Shown: in pieces, positions 34,802 to 43,250 of the stretch | Layout: the number at the start of each line of letters is the position of its first letter | Position numbering within the stretch: the stretch's first letter is position 1 | DNA from: Bdellovibrio sp047344985 | GTDB lineage: Bacteria; Bdellovibrionota; Bdellovibrionia; Bdellovibrionales; Bdellovibrionaceae | Assembly (NCBI RefSeq): GCF_047344985.1 | Contig: NZ_CP178861.1 | Span: 682,001 to 746,000, forward strand | Length of the DNA stretch: 64,000 nt | Direction of reading: 5' to 3' | Made by a program: the position numbers and the translations under genes | Notes under the pieces: model-generated | What the model saw: the letters and a program-made list of their open reading frames with translations, nothing else | What the model was told of the DNA's origin: nothing | Database searches by the model: none

Positions 34802-35284
34802 GTGCGCGGATTATTTTTAAGTCTAATTTTAATCGTCCTTGCGGGGACGTTCTCTTTCGTGGCTTCCGCTGCGGAAAAACGCAATCAGTTGGAAGAACTT
34901 CTTATCTGGAAAATGAGTGATGAGTTAAAGCTCACACCTGTGGAAGAAAAGAAGTTCACCGACATCGTGCAGGGGCTGAACAAGAAAAAGTCTGAACTGA
35001 ATCAATCCCTTCAGGCGTCTATCGAAAAAATGAGCAAAGCTGACACGGCCAAAGCTAAAGAAGAAGAGTTGGGTCACTACCGCAAAGCTTTGCAAAACTA
35101 TGGACGCTTGAGTGAGGAAGAGTTTGATAAGTTGAAGCCTCTTTTAGGTGCACAGCGAATGGTTCAGTACCTGCAGATCAAGCAAGACCTCACTAACAGA
35201 ATCAAAACAATGCTGGCGAATCCAGAAACACAAAAAGGACCGAAGCCCTCATTGCCACAACCGAAGTTGATTGAAGAAAAATAG
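34802..35284 (+). CDS. Secreted helical protein, Spy/CpxP-like pattern
   Basis: 160 aa with a GTG start (signal peptide 1-23). After the signal the chain is wholly helical with Leu-Thr-Pro-x-Glu and regular Lys/Glu heptads (LKLTPVEEKKFTDIVQGL, LGHYRKALQNY), as in the LTxxQ-type periplasmic chaperones Spy/CpxP and metal sensors ZraP/CnrX. It is the third gene of the sigma operon (24 bases after the membrane protein). A periplasmic sensor for the sigma/membrane pair is an attractive inference. C-terminal Pro-rich tail. Confidence 0.6.
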   Translation: MRGLFLSLILIVLAGTFSFVASAAEKRNQLEELLIWKMSDELKLTPVEEKKFTDIVQGLNKKKSELNQSLQASIEKMSKADTAKAKEEELGHYRKALQNYGRLSEEEFDKLKPLLGAQRMVQYLQIKQDLTNRIKTMLANPETQKGPKPSLPQPKLIEEK

Positions 35285-35299
35285 TTTCGTTAGCGCGTC

Positions 35300-35815
35300 T
35301 TATTTCTGAATCACTTTTTTAAGAGTGTCCAAGGTTCTAGTTGTAATTGATTTTCCGAATGTCTTTTCGAGTAGAACCATGAAGGCCGGTCCCTTTGGAT
35401 GCGGCAGATAAGTTGAGCAGACCATAGTGCCTTCAATTTTAAGGATCGCGGCGCCATCTTTTTTGATAGGAAGATTTGGTTTCACCGTGGGATTTTCTTT
35501 TAGAAAAGTCACCACACGCTTTGCTTTCGAGTTAGATTTTTCTTCTCGAAAAGGATCTGAATCCAACCAATCGCGCAGATCTTCTTGCGCCCTTACAATT
35601 GTCGGGAAGGAACGCTTTGAATATTTCGCAAGCCCATCTTCGATTTGTTTTTCTAAAATTTTTTGAGATGTTTTCTTTGCATCAAAAACGACATTTCCAC
35701 TTGAGAGCACGGTCACCACGTTAGTGAAACCCATCTTTTCAAAACAGAGCTTCACTTCGGGCATCTTGGCATTGAGTGGGCTGACACCGCGAAGAAAAGC
35801 GATATATCTGGGCAT
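35300..35815 (-). CDS. DUF1697 family protein
   Basis: 171 aa, cytoplasmic. N-terminal YIAFLRGVSPLNAKMPEVK and VTVLSSGNVVFDAKK are the DUF1697 signature; an NP(FY)-like PFREEKS section follows. The family has no known function. It lies downstream of the lipoprotein gene on the same strand, with AGGAGACAACGAGACA before its ATG. Confidence 0.85.
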   Translation of the reverse strand: MPRYIAFLRGVSPLNAKMPEVKLCFEKMGFTNVVTVLSSGNVVFDAKKTSQKILEKQIEDGLAKYSKRSFPTIVRAQEDLRDWLDSDPFREEKSNSKAKRVVTFLKENPTVKPNLPIKKDGAAILKIEGTMVCSTYLPHPKGPAFMVLLEKTFGKSITTRTLDTLKKVIQK

Positions 35816-35844
35816 TGTCTCGTTGTCTCCTAGCTGCGCAGCTT

Positions 35845-36573
35845 TTATTTTTTGGTGATACCGGTTCCGACCATAATCAAGTCAGCAGATTTTTTAGCAA
35901 GGGAAACGATTTGATCTTTATAGAGACTTGCCAATTTATCGGGAGTCATCTTCGCGGCTTCCGCACAAGTTTTTCCCGTTTTAACAGTAACAAGTTGCGG
36001 AGTCACCGTCGCTTGGGCTTCAATTTTTTTCGTTTGCACGTTCCATAGCTCAGCGCCAATCAGGAAGTAAGCTTCAAGCTCTCCTTTGGTTCCGACGGGA
36101 GCTTGGCATAAAAATCCATAGCCGGCTTTGTGCACAGGGAAGTTTTCATTCAAAGTCGGGTGCACAACAAAAACATACTTGGCACCTTGTTTCGCGGCTT
36201 CATCAAGAACGTACTGTTGAATGCCTTGGTAGCGATTTCCCAAGTAGATGTTTTTAAGGCTCATAGCTTCTTTTTTACCCTGATTGATTTTTTGTGTATC
36301 AAGGTTCACATCCAAAGAAGTTTTGTTCTGGCTTTTTAGTTCTGCACGGATTTCATCGACAATAATTTTGTTCAAAGACCAAGCTGCCGTGTTTGCAGCG
36401 TACTCTTTATTTGAAAATGTTGTTGTGCCTGTGTATTTGACCACGGCTTGATCATCTAAGACAGAAACTACACCGACGTTATTGAGCTGTTGCAATTTAC
36501 TTTGCTCGATAGGTTTTGTTGCGCAGCTGATAAGTAGAGATGGAAGAAGGAAGAGCGAAATGTTCTTAATCAT
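35845..36573 (-). CDS. Lipoprotein of unknown function, 242 aa
   Basis: ATG 36573 is chosen because AGGAGT lies just upstream and the lipobox LLISC (Cys17) then follows directly. The mature part is a mixed alpha/beta domain with SLNKIIVDEIRAEL and AAKQGAKYVFVVHPT strands, and a KTCAEAAKMTPDKL helix near the end. No recognised family. Likely an outer-membrane or periplasmic lipoprotein. Lies between DUF1697 and another secreted protein on the same strand, possibly an operon of envelope proteins. Confidence 0.7.
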   Translation of the reverse strand: MIKNISLFLLPSLLISCATKPIEQSKLQQLNNVGVVSVLDDQAVVKYTGTTTFSNKEYAANTAAWSLNKIIVDEIRAELKSQNKTSLDVNLDTQKINQGKKEAMSLKNIYLGNRYQGIQQYVLDEAAKQGAKYVFVVHPTLNENFPVHKAGYGFLCQAPVGTKGELEAYFLIGAELWNVQTKKIEAQATVTPQLVTVKTGKTCAEAAKMTPDKLASLYKDQIVSLAKKSADLIMVGTGITKK

Positions 36574-36666
36574 GATGAACTCCTCGAAAGAGGATACGAA
36601 TTTTTGATTAAGATGTCTAGAGAGTTGGACCAAGCCGTCTCTTCGACTTGGTCCTTAGATTCCTAA

Positions 36667-37215
36667 TTAACATTCACCACTTTGTGAAAGATAGATTTGG
36701 TAAACTGTGCCAGTTGTCGTGTCGATAACTAGCAAAGTTGCAAACGTAACACCACAATATCCAGGGCCGTTCCCAGTGTAGCCAAACTGTGCGCCGGCTT
36801 TGGCAAGAATGCGGATCACTCCAGGCCATTCTTTTTTAACCTTTTGGATTTGCGCTTTGATTTTTGCGGCTTCCGGATCTGTATCATCGTAATTCTCGAG
36901 ACTTTCTTCGGATTGAGAAATCATGAATTCCGACATGGCATTTGCAGAATTCGCGGATGTTGTTCCCATGTCCACTTCATCACCCCAAGCGATGTCTTGA
37001 ACTTCTTTGTGCACAAGCTTCGATACCTCACCGTATTCATGCATAGAAAAGTTTTGCAAAATTTCTTCCGCTGTTTTGCCGCCGACATGAAACACGTCAT
37101 AGCCATAGGCAAGATCACCAAGCTTTGCAACCTGAGCTTCGATCTCAGATGTTTTGGCGAAAGCGTTTAAAGAAAAAGTCAAAAGCAAGGCGCTGAATAA
37201 AGATACAGTCTTCAT
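36667..37215 (-). CDS. Secreted protein of unknown function, 182 aa
   Basis: Signal peptide ends near NAFAKT; GGAGAG precedes the ATG. The mature chain is acidic and ends with a GYTGNGPGYCGVTFATLLVID beta segment and a YLSQSGEC C-terminus, with two cysteines that could form a disulphide. No family is recognised. It precedes the lipoprotein gene on the same strand. Confidence 0.65.
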   Translation of the reverse strand: MKTVSLFSALLLTFSLNAFAKTSEIEAQVAKLGDLAYGYDVFHVGGKTAEEILQNFSMHEYGEVSKLVHKEVQDIAWGDEVDMGTTSANSANAMSEFMISQSEESLENYDDTDPEAAKIKAQIQKVKKEWPGVIRILAKAGAQFGYTGNGPGYCGVTFATLLVIDTTTGTVYQIYLSQSGEC

Positions 37216-37264
37216 GGTTCTCTCCGTTTTGAATGGGCTCTTTATAGGAAGCCCTTTTAAAAAA

Positions 37265-37280
37265 GAGAAGTGCGCTTCTT
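37265..37280 (-). terminator. Weak terminator between aminopeptidase and secreted-protein genes
   Basis: AGAAG/CTTCT arms around TGCG; on the minus strand a T-rich run follows. It lies just after the 37289 stop, so could terminate the aminopeptidase/beta-barrel unit. Confidence 0.45.
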
Positions 37281-37288
37281 ATTACTTA

Positions 37289-38371
37289 TTATTCTTTTTT
37301 TGCATGAGTGCTTAATGAGACGATCAAATCTTTTAAGCCCTGAGAGGGATCTTTAACCTTTTCCAAAGTCTTACATTGCTCAATAAAGCGCGAATAGTCT
37401 TTTCCCAAAAGCTCATAAAGGCGTTCAAAGTCCCCAAGATCCTGCATATAGGTTTTATAAAGAAGCAGGCGAGCGTTGTTGAGCTTGGCTTCGGGAAACT
37501 TTTTGTAACTGTCAGTCTTAAGCTGCGGTTGAAGTTCCTTTGTAAACTTTTCCTGAATCAGATGAATGCGCTCTTGGCGTTTGGATTCAGATCTTTCGGC
37601 CGCCGGTAGATCTTTGTACCATTTTTCTAGATCCTTCAGCTCGCCCGAAATAAACAGCGAAAAGAGTTTGTTATCCGCGTTTTCGTTCTGAATCTGCTTC
37701 AAAGTGGGAGAGTCCGTGCCTTCTTTTTTATGGTAGAATTGTTCAGCTCCTTTGTTTCCCAAAAACGTAGCCAGGCGTTCATTAAAGTCCGCGGAGTTTT
37801 TAATATACAAAGTCGTGTGCACCGTTTCGTGAATAATCGTGTTCACAAGATCGTAGTCGTCATAACGAAGCATGGAACTTAGGATGGGATCGTTAAACCA
37901 TCCGAGGGTGCTGTAAGCAGAAACGCCGCGCATGTAAGTATCGAGATCTTCTTGTTGCAGTTCTTTTTCTTCTTCAAGAGCATCGGGTTCGTTGAAGTAT
38001 CCTTTGTAGGGCATTTTCCCCATAAAAGGATAAGACCACTGATAGTGTTTGAGTTCCCAACGGTAAGCCGCACTCACCACATACGTAACGTAAGGTCTTC
38101 CCAGTTCAACATACGATGTGTAGTTTTTTGTGGATTTAAGATGCAGTTCTTTTTCCGCGAACTCGCGGGCTTCTTGAGCTAAGCGCAGTTTTTGTTTTTT
38201 GGATTCATCAAGCTTTGGATCTTGCAGAGCTTCTTCAATGGGAACGCGACTGCCAAGCAGTTTCATCTGCCCATAGCCGGACTTCATCAAATAACCCATT
38301 TGGCATCCGCACAAAAGCGAAAGACCTAAGGGAAAGATCGCTACTTTAAGAAAACGTTTTATAAGACCCAA
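37289..38371 (-). CDS. Zinc aminopeptidase-type lipoprotein (PF10023-like)
   Basis: 360 aa with lipobox LLCGC. The metalloprotease site IIHETVHTTLYI (H-E-x2-H) with a downstream Glu in NERLATFLG is that of the predicted aminopeptidase family PF10023. GLGRPYVTYVV- and GWFNDPILSS-type segments fit it. Predicted outer- or inner-membrane lipoprotein facing the periplasm. It overlaps the upstream beta-barrel gene by 13 bases, so they are coupled. Confidence 0.8.
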   Translation of the reverse strand: MGLIKRFLKVAIFPLGLSLLCGCQMGYLMKSGYGQMKLLGSRVPIEEALQDPKLDESKKQKLRLAQEAREFAEKELHLKSTKNYTSYVELGRPYVTYVVSAAYRWELKHYQWSYPFMGKMPYKGYFNEPDALEEEKELQQEDLDTYMRGVSAYSTLGWFNDPILSSMLRYDDYDLVNTIIHETVHTTLYIKNSADFNERLATFLGNKGAEQFYHKKEGTDSPTLKQIQNENADNKLFSLFISGELKDLEKWYKDLPAAERSESKRQERIHLIQEKFTKELQPQLKTDSYKKFPEAKLNNARLLLYKTYMQDLGDFERLYELLGKDYSRFIEQCKTLEKVKDPSQGLKDLIVSLSTHAKKE

Positions 38372-38931
38372 GTGATTCCGGCACGAATAGAAGAGTCATC
38401 CGTTTGCATTCCTCCGCCGATCGGAGTTTTCCAAACATCGTAACTGAGTTTAATACCAAATGTTTCTGTGAGTTGAATTTTTAAGCCCGCACCATAACTT
38501 GGAACTGTTGCCGTTTCCGGTTGAAGTTTGAAAGTGTTTTGTCCTTCAATTTTCACTTCTTGATAGCGGCTGATTTGGGCTCCGCCGCCTTTGATGTAGG
38601 GTTGGAACAAAGCTTTTTTGTCGGCAAATACCAAAATCAAATCCGCACCCATGATTTGGGATTTTTGAGTTGTGGTACGTTGGGCATCCGAGGGACTCGC
38701 TTTTTCTTCACGAACACCGCGTGCATCTGTGTAGCTCAGTTCCAGTGCCAAGCGTTCCAAGAAGTACAGGGATAACGATCCTGTGATGGATTCTGAATCG
38801 AATTTATTGTTTTCATCAAAGGTCGTTGTTTTTCGTCCGTAAGAAAGACCGAGTTCAGTGTACATAGCTTGTGCGGAAAGAGACGTTGAAACTAAAACGG
38901 CCAAAACTAAAACAGAAAATATCTTTTTCAT
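38359..38931 (-). CDS. Outer-membrane beta-barrel protein, 190 aa
   Basis: Signal peptide (LVLAVLVSTSLSAQA). Alternating hydrophobic/polar strands (SESITGSLSLYFLERLALELSYTDARG, VPSYGAGLKIQLTETFGIKLSYDVWK) and a terminal SSIRAGITWVL strand end in Leu. This is the small eight-stranded porin/opacity-like barrel pattern (OmpA-like Pfam 'OMP_b-brl'). Divergent from msrB. Function unknown. Confidence 0.75.
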   Translation of the reverse strand: MKKIFSVLVLAVLVSTSLSAQAMYTELGLSYGRKTTTFDENNKFDSESITGSLSLYFLERLALELSYTDARGVREEKASPSDAQRTTTQKSQIMGADLILVFADKKALFQPYIKGGGAQISRYQEVKIEGQNTFKLQPETATVPSYGAGLKIQLTETFGIKLSYDVWKTPIGGGMQTDDSSIRAGITWVL

Positions 38932-39005
38932 ATTCTTTCATTCTAGCAAGGCTCCTTGGCGAGTGACATGAATTCCGCCATTCTCTGGACTAAAGGAGCT
39001 GGACC

Positions 39006-39437
39006 ATGTACAACCAAAGTATGGCTGACAAAGTTTTAAAATGCGGGCTTCCCGACGATGAGAATGAATTAAAAAAAATCCTGACGCCAGAGCAGTACAG
39101 AATCATGCTGGAAAACGGGACGGAACGACCTTTTCAGAATGCCTATTGGAATCACCATGAAGCAGGCATTTATGTCGATGCGATTTCCGGAGTGCCGCTG
39201 TTTTCAAGCGAAGATAAATTTGATTCCGGGTCGGGATGGCCTAGTTTTACAAAACCGATTTCTTCCGATGCGGTGGTGGAGCTTCCTGATCACTCGCACG
39301 GTATGACTCGTATCGAAGTGCGCGCGAAGGGTTCAAATTCTCACTTGGGACACGTGTTTGACGATGGCCCGGCACCGACGGGACTTCGCTATTGTATCAA
39401 CTCAGCGTCGCTGAAGTTTATTCCGAAAAAATCTTAA
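39006..39437 (+). CDS. msrB: Peptide-methionine (R)-S-oxide reductase
   Basis: 143 aa; AAGGAGCT lies before the start (ATG 39006; Met at residue 6 is an alternative). Reduces methionine-R-sulphoxide in damaged proteins. Seen: AYWNHHEAGIYVDAISGVPLF, the SGSGWPSFTKPI loop, HLGHVFDDGP and the catalytic RYCIN. The CxxC zinc pairs of many MsrB proteins are replaced (SGVPLF instead of CG-x2-LF), so it is the metal-free form. Convergent with a TonB-like gene, sharing a TTAA overlap of stops. Confidence 0.95.
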   Translation: MYNQSMADKVLKCGLPDDENELKKILTPEQYRIMLENGTERPFQNAYWNHHEAGIYVDAISGVPLFSSEDKFDSGSGWPSFTKPISSDAVVELPDHSHGMTRIEVRAKGSNSHLGHVFDDGPAPTGLRYCINSASLKFIPKKS

Positions 39438-40327
39438 TTACGGTTCACAAGAGCTGGCGGATTGTAATTCACCGTGAATGAAAATTTCACGTGAATAAAT
39501 CCGTCGTCTTGAATCATCTCTTGCGGAGGATTTGGGAAAACCTTGGCATCACGAAACGCGTTCACTGCAGCAGCATCAAAGGCCATGATCCCAGACTCCT
39601 TCATAATCAGTGCCTGACGAAGCTGTCCGGTTTTATCCAGCAAAAATTCCACGTGCGTTGTCCAATTGCGATTTCCTGCCTGCGATAAAGTAGGGCGATC
39701 AAAATTATTAATCGCTTGTTGCACACGTGTTTCCCAGCGGTAGCGAATCAGTTCTTCCATGCGGGCGTAGAATGTATAGAAGAGATAGCGATCCGTATTG
39801 AGAGCGGTGAAAGAACCGACTTTCATATCACGCGGCATTGATTCGCCGATCGTCGACATGCCATCGTTAAAGCGATTCATCTCTTGCAACTCTTTGCTGA
39901 TATCGACGTTTTGAAATCCGTCTTTATCTTTTTCTTCAGGAGCTTTCACTCCCGAATGAGTTGGTGGTTGCGGAGGCGTGTTTTGCTGAGAAGTCCCACG
40001 ATTGCTGCGATTGGCAGTCATGCCGTTCTGCGCGGCACGAGTTTCTTCACGCACGCGTTTTTTTTGTTCAGAAAGAAAACGCGCCAATGTTTCGTCATCA
40101 GGCGCCTTCATTTTTTCAGGAACCAAAGCCTGGCGAACAACGGATTGTTTTTTTGGCGTGAGTGCCTCTAAAATTTGTCCCTCAGGATAAAGAGCGATCT
40201 CAATAGTCTCTTTGGGTGGCGTTTCAAAAAAAGGAGCCAACCACACCACTCCTCCAAAGAAGATCAAATGCAGTAAAAGACTGCAAAGAAGGGCTATAGC
40301 TAAAAGAACTCGTCGCGTGGTTATCAT
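39434..40327 (-). CDS. TonB-like energy-transducer protein
   Basis: 297 aa. N-terminal membrane anchor (LLAIALLCSLLLHLIFFGGVVWLA), then an acidic/Pro/Gln-rich spacer, and a C-terminal TonB-like domain (about 205-295: RYRWETRVQQAI, TTHVEFLLDKTGQLRQALIMKESGI, FDAAAVNAFRDAKVFPNPP). The periplasmic spacer is short for classical TonB. It may power an outer-membrane receptor (a FecA-like one lies at 50.2 kb) or join another envelope machine; no ExbBD genes are nearby. Confidence 0.8.
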   Translation of the reverse strand: MITTRRVLLAIALLCSLLLHLIFFGGVVWLAPFFETPPKETIEIALYPEGQILEALTPKKQSVVRQALVPEKMKAPDDETLARFLSEQKKRVREETRAAQNGMTANRSNRGTSQQNTPPQPPTHSGVKAPEEKDKDGFQNVDISKELQEMNRFNDGMSTIGESMPRDMKVGSFTALNTDRYLFYTFYARMEELIRYRWETRVQQAINNFDRPTLSQAGNRNWTTHVEFLLDKTGQLRQALIMKESGIMAFDAAAVNAFRDAKVFPNPPQEMIQDDGFIHVKFSFTVNYNPPALVNRN

Positions 40328-40372
40328 CGTCGTCCCATTTTAAGACATATCTAGACCTTAGTACAAGACGGC

Positions 40373-40399
40373 TAAAGTTGAAACATTTTCTGCCGATAA
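40373..40399 (+). promoter_or_regulatory. Sigma-28 (FliA) promoter upstream of PilZ gene
   Basis: TAAAGTTG (40373-40380), exactly 11 bases, then GCCGATAA (40392-40399), matching the E. coli FliA consensus at 15 of 16 positions. The start site would be near 40406, with a very short leader before AGGGGG and ATG 40422. Confidence 0.85.
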
Positions 40400-40421
40400 G
40401 AATGTGTCACAGGGGGAAATA

Positions 40422-40931
40422 ATGGGGAAAGTGCTCGATATCACGCCACGCCTAAGATCTCAAAATTCTTTAGAAAATACGAAAAAAGAAGTGGGTGCGG
40501 AAGTCCTTGATATCACTGAGGCTCGTCAAGAGATTTTGAGCCGTGATCGCCGCGATGTAAAAAGAACTATTCTCACGGAATTCGTGGGTGCCTTTGTGGT
40601 TTTGCCTGAAAAAGGCCTTTTAAAGGCAGCTCTTTATGACATCTCTGAAAACGGGATGGCCTTTGATTTGGAACTGACAGAGGGCGGTTTTACGACGGGT
40701 GAAGAAGTCGCGATGCGCGTTTATTTGAATCACTCGACTTATTTTCCGTTCACAATCCGTGTGACGAACAGTCGCTCGATTGAAGATGAAGGTGTGATCC
40801 GTCATGGTGCTAATTTCGTCAGAGGCACAATGAATGATGTCGCGCTCCATCATTTCGTTAAATTCATTGAAAACGTCAGCGCGAGTCTGAAAACGGATTC
40901 CGGCGACGTTCTTGTTTCGCACATCTCGTAA
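40422..40931 (+). CDS. PilZ-domain c-di-GMP-binding protein
   Basis: 169 aa from ATG 40422 (AGGGGG just upstream; an earlier in-frame GTG at 40404 sits at the predicted transcription start). PilZ signature: R44-x3-R48 (RRDVKR) and D73-I-S75-x2-G78 (YDISENG), which bind cyclic di-GMP. A 40-residue N-terminal tail precedes it. With the flagellar sigma-28 promoter, a YcgR-like brake or steering role for the flagellum is likely but inferred; YcgR has an extra N-terminal domain that is absent here. Confidence 0.85.
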   Translation: MGKVLDITPRLRSQNSLENTKKEVGAEVLDITEARQEILSRDRRDVKRTILTEFVGAFVVLPEKGLLKAALYDISENGMAFDLELTEGGFTTGEEVAMRVYLNHSTYFPFTIRVTNSRSIEDEGVIRHGANFVRGTMNDVALHHFVKFIENVSASLKTDSGDVLVSHIS

Positions 40932-41049
40932 ATTCAATTCACGCGGCCCTTTTCCGTGGACTTTAGTCCTGCAATTTGTTGCAATTTAGCTGTGGTATAT
41001 TCTGCAGCGGATGCAGAATTGCACGGACTATAAACACGGAGGGCTGTCC

Positions 41050-42366
41050 TTGAGTAAAGCTAAGCGCAGAAAAATTGTTGTCGATACAAACGTGATTCTT
41101 TTCGATTCTCAGGCGATTCTGCGTTTTGGGGAGGCAGATGTTCACATCCCCATTTCAGTTATCGAAGAAGTAGATAAATTCAAAAGAGACCAAGGCGAAA
41201 ACGGACGTAACGCCCGTCAATTCAGCCGCTTTATCGACGTGCTTCGTGCGAAGGGTTCTCTCGCAAGTGGCGTGCAAATCGATAACTCCGAAACAATGGT
41301 TTACATCAACACAGATTTGATGCTGGCGGGGATGCCATCAGAGTTGGATCACCAAAAAGCAGACAACCGTATCTTGAACACGGCGCTGGCTTTGCAAAAA
41401 CAACATCCACGTTACAAGGTGGAGTTGATTTCTAAAGACATCAATCTTCGTATCAAAGCCGACGTTTACGGCGTTGTTGCAAAAGACTATGAATCGAATG
41501 ATATCAATCGTGATGACCTTTACGAAGGTTATCAAGAGATCATGGTGACTCCGGAACAAATCGACATGTTCTACAAAGAGAAACGCTTTTTGACGGACAT
41601 GAAACTTTATGCGAACCAATACGTGATCATGAAGGATTCCGCGAATCCTAATCATTCGGCAATTGGTCGTTTTAGTTTTGCTGAAAAAGCCATCGTTCCC
41701 TTGATGCAGGCAGCAGATTCTATTTGGGGTATTCACGCACGAAATGTCGAACAGGCGTTCGCTTTGGATTGTTTGATGAACGACGAAGTGATGTTTGTTT
41801 CTCTTGTTGGTAAAGCTGGAACAGGTAAGACGTTGCTGGCGATCGCAGCAGGTCTTCACAAAACTTTGGATCAAGGCCAATTCCAGAGATTACTTGTATC
41901 TCGTCCGATTTTCCCAATGGGACGTGATATAGGTTATTTGCCAGGTGACATTGAACAGAAATTAAATCCCTGGATGCAACCGATTTTTGATAACGTAGAG
42001 TTCTTGATGGGTGCGGACAAAAAAGCAGCGGGTCGCGCGCAAGAATTGATCAATCAGGGAATGCTTAACATTGAGCCTCTGACATACATTCGCGGTCGCA
42101 GCATTCCGAAGCAATACCTCATTGTGGATGAAGCACAAAACTTGACTCCGCATGAAATCAAGACAATTGTTACACGCGCAGGACGCGGGACAAAAGTTGT
42201 TTTGACTGGAGACGTTTATCAGATCGACAACCCGTATGTGGATTCTGCGAACAGCGGTCTCACTTACGCTGTAGAGAGATTTAAAGGGCATCCGATTGCA
42301 GCCCACGTGACTCTCACAAAAGGTGAAAGATCTGAGCTTGCCGAATTGGCAGCGAATATTTTGTAG
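41050..42366 (+). CDS. PIN-PhoH family ATPase/ribonuclease
   Basis: 438 aa. A TTG at 41050 has GGAGGG six bases upstream; an ATG at 41011 is the alternative. N-terminal PIN domain (VVDTNVILFDS, ADNRILNTAL, LISKDINLR: the Asp cluster of a Mg2+ nuclease) and C-terminal PhoH ATPase (LVGKAGTGKTLLAIAAGL Walker A, LIVDEAQNLTPHE Walker B, VVLTGDVYQID). Such PIN-PhoH proteins unwind and cut RNA. It opens an apparent operon with MaoC, BLUF and DoxX genes. Confidence 0.9.
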   Translation: MSKAKRRKIVVDTNVILFDSQAILRFGEADVHIPISVIEEVDKFKRDQGENGRNARQFSRFIDVLRAKGSLASGVQIDNSETMVYINTDLMLAGMPSELDHQKADNRILNTALALQKQHPRYKVELISKDINLRIKADVYGVVAKDYESNDINRDDLYEGYQEIMVTPEQIDMFYKEKRFLTDMKLYANQYVIMKDSANPNHSAIGRFSFAEKAIVPLMQAADSIWGIHARNVEQAFALDCLMNDEVMFVSLVGKAGTGKTLLAIAAGLHKTLDQGQFQRLLVSRPIFPMGRDIGYLPGDIEQKLNPWMQPIFDNVEFLMGADKKAAGRAQELINQGMLNIEPLTYIRGRSIPKQYLIVDEAQNLTPHEIKTIVTRAGRGTKVVLTGDVYQIDNPYVDSANSGLTYAVERFKGHPIAAHVTLTKGERSELAELAANIL

Positions 42367-42376
42367 GAGTTTAAAA

Positions 42377-42787
42377 ATGGTTACGGCAGAAATTGATGTA
42401 GGATACACGGCTTCGATCACAGTGAAGGTGACTGACAAAATGGTTCACCAATTTGCTGATTTGTCTGGGGACCGCAATCCTATTCATCTCGATGACGAAT
42501 ACGCGGGTAAGAGCCGCTTTAAACGTCGTATTGCCCACGGGATGATCGTTGGAGCTCTGATTTCCAGAGCTCTTGTCGACGGAATCGGTTTGGGTGGAAT
42601 TTATTTGGGACAATCTTTGAAATTCGTGAATCCGGTTTTCATCGATGACACGATCACGATCACAATCAAGATCACAGGTCTTCGTAAGGAAAAAGGAATC
42701 GCGACGGTTGAAACCAACGCGTACAAAGAAAATGGTGATATCGTGGTGAAGGGTGAAGCTGTCATCATGATGAATGCACCGGCATAA
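42377..42787 (+). CDS. MaoC-like (R)-hydratase
   Basis: 136 aa from ATG 42377 (TAGGAGT upstream). Hot-dog fold signature: F-A-x-L-S-G-DRNPIHLDDEYA and RRIAHGMIVGALIS (hydratase motif Asp/His). The size and motif fit (R)-specific enoyl-CoA hydratase (PhaJ/MaoC). It would feed beta-oxidation intermediates to fatty acid or polyhydroxyalkanoate metabolism. Ten bases after the PhoH gene. Confidence 0.87.
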   Translation: MVTAEIDVGYTASITVKVTDKMVHQFADLSGDRNPIHLDDEYAGKSRFKRRIAHGMIVGALISRALVDGIGLGGIYLGQSLKFVNPVFIDDTITITIKITGLRKEKGIATVETNAYKENGDIVVKGEAVIMMNAPA

Positions 42788-42794
42788 GAGGAAA

Positions 42795-43223
42795 ATGAAT
42801 CCAATTTTTCATCTTGTCTATATCAGTGAGGCGGCCGAGGATATCAGTTATACAGATATTCATGATATTCTCGAAGTTTCACGACGAAATAATTCTCAAG
42901 AGGCCATCACTGGCCTTTTGATTTTTCGTGATGGACACTTCCTGCAATTGTTGGAAGGCGATGAAAAAAGTGTTCGCAAAGTTCTTGGTAAAATCCTGTT
43001 AGATGATCGCAATTACTCTTTGCGGGTTCTTATTGAAGCCGAAGGCGATCAACGTCTGTTCCCGAATTGGACAATGGCTTTTTATGATGGGGATGTCAGT
43101 CCGAATTCTACTGAAGACCTTATCAATTTATTTGATGCATGCTTAGATGGTGGTGCGAGTCGCCGCTCGTTAATCATGCCGATGCTGCATCAGTTCCGTG
43201 CTTCTGCTCCTGAATTAAAATAA
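42795..43223 (+). CDS. BLUF-domain blue-light photoreceptor
   Basis: 142 aa from ATG 42795 (AAGAGG upstream). All flavin-switch residues align with AppA: Tyr9, Asn33, Gln51, Trp92 and Met94 at the exact AppA spacings (24, 18, 41 and 43). HLVYISEA, SRRNNSQEAITGLLIF and FLQLLEG are visible. No output domain is attached, so it must act through a partner. It lies between MaoC and DoxX genes with short gaps, in an apparent operon. In other bacteria such short BLUF proteins control motility or cyclic di-GMP partners. Confidence 0.92.
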   Translation: MNPIFHLVYISEAAEDISYTDIHDILEVSRRNNSQEAITGLLIFRDGHFLQLLEGDEKSVRKVLGKILLDDRNYSLRVLIEAEGDQRLFPNWTMAFYDGDVSPNSTEDLINLFDACLDGGASRRSLIMPMLHQFRASAPELK

Positions 43224-43250
43224 TTAACAGCTTTGTTGGAGGTTCTCTCT

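Noticed and set aside
41338..41880. Open frame of 180 codons antisense to the PIN-PhoH gene
   Set aside because: Overlaps a complete conserved gene; composition is that of an antisense frame.
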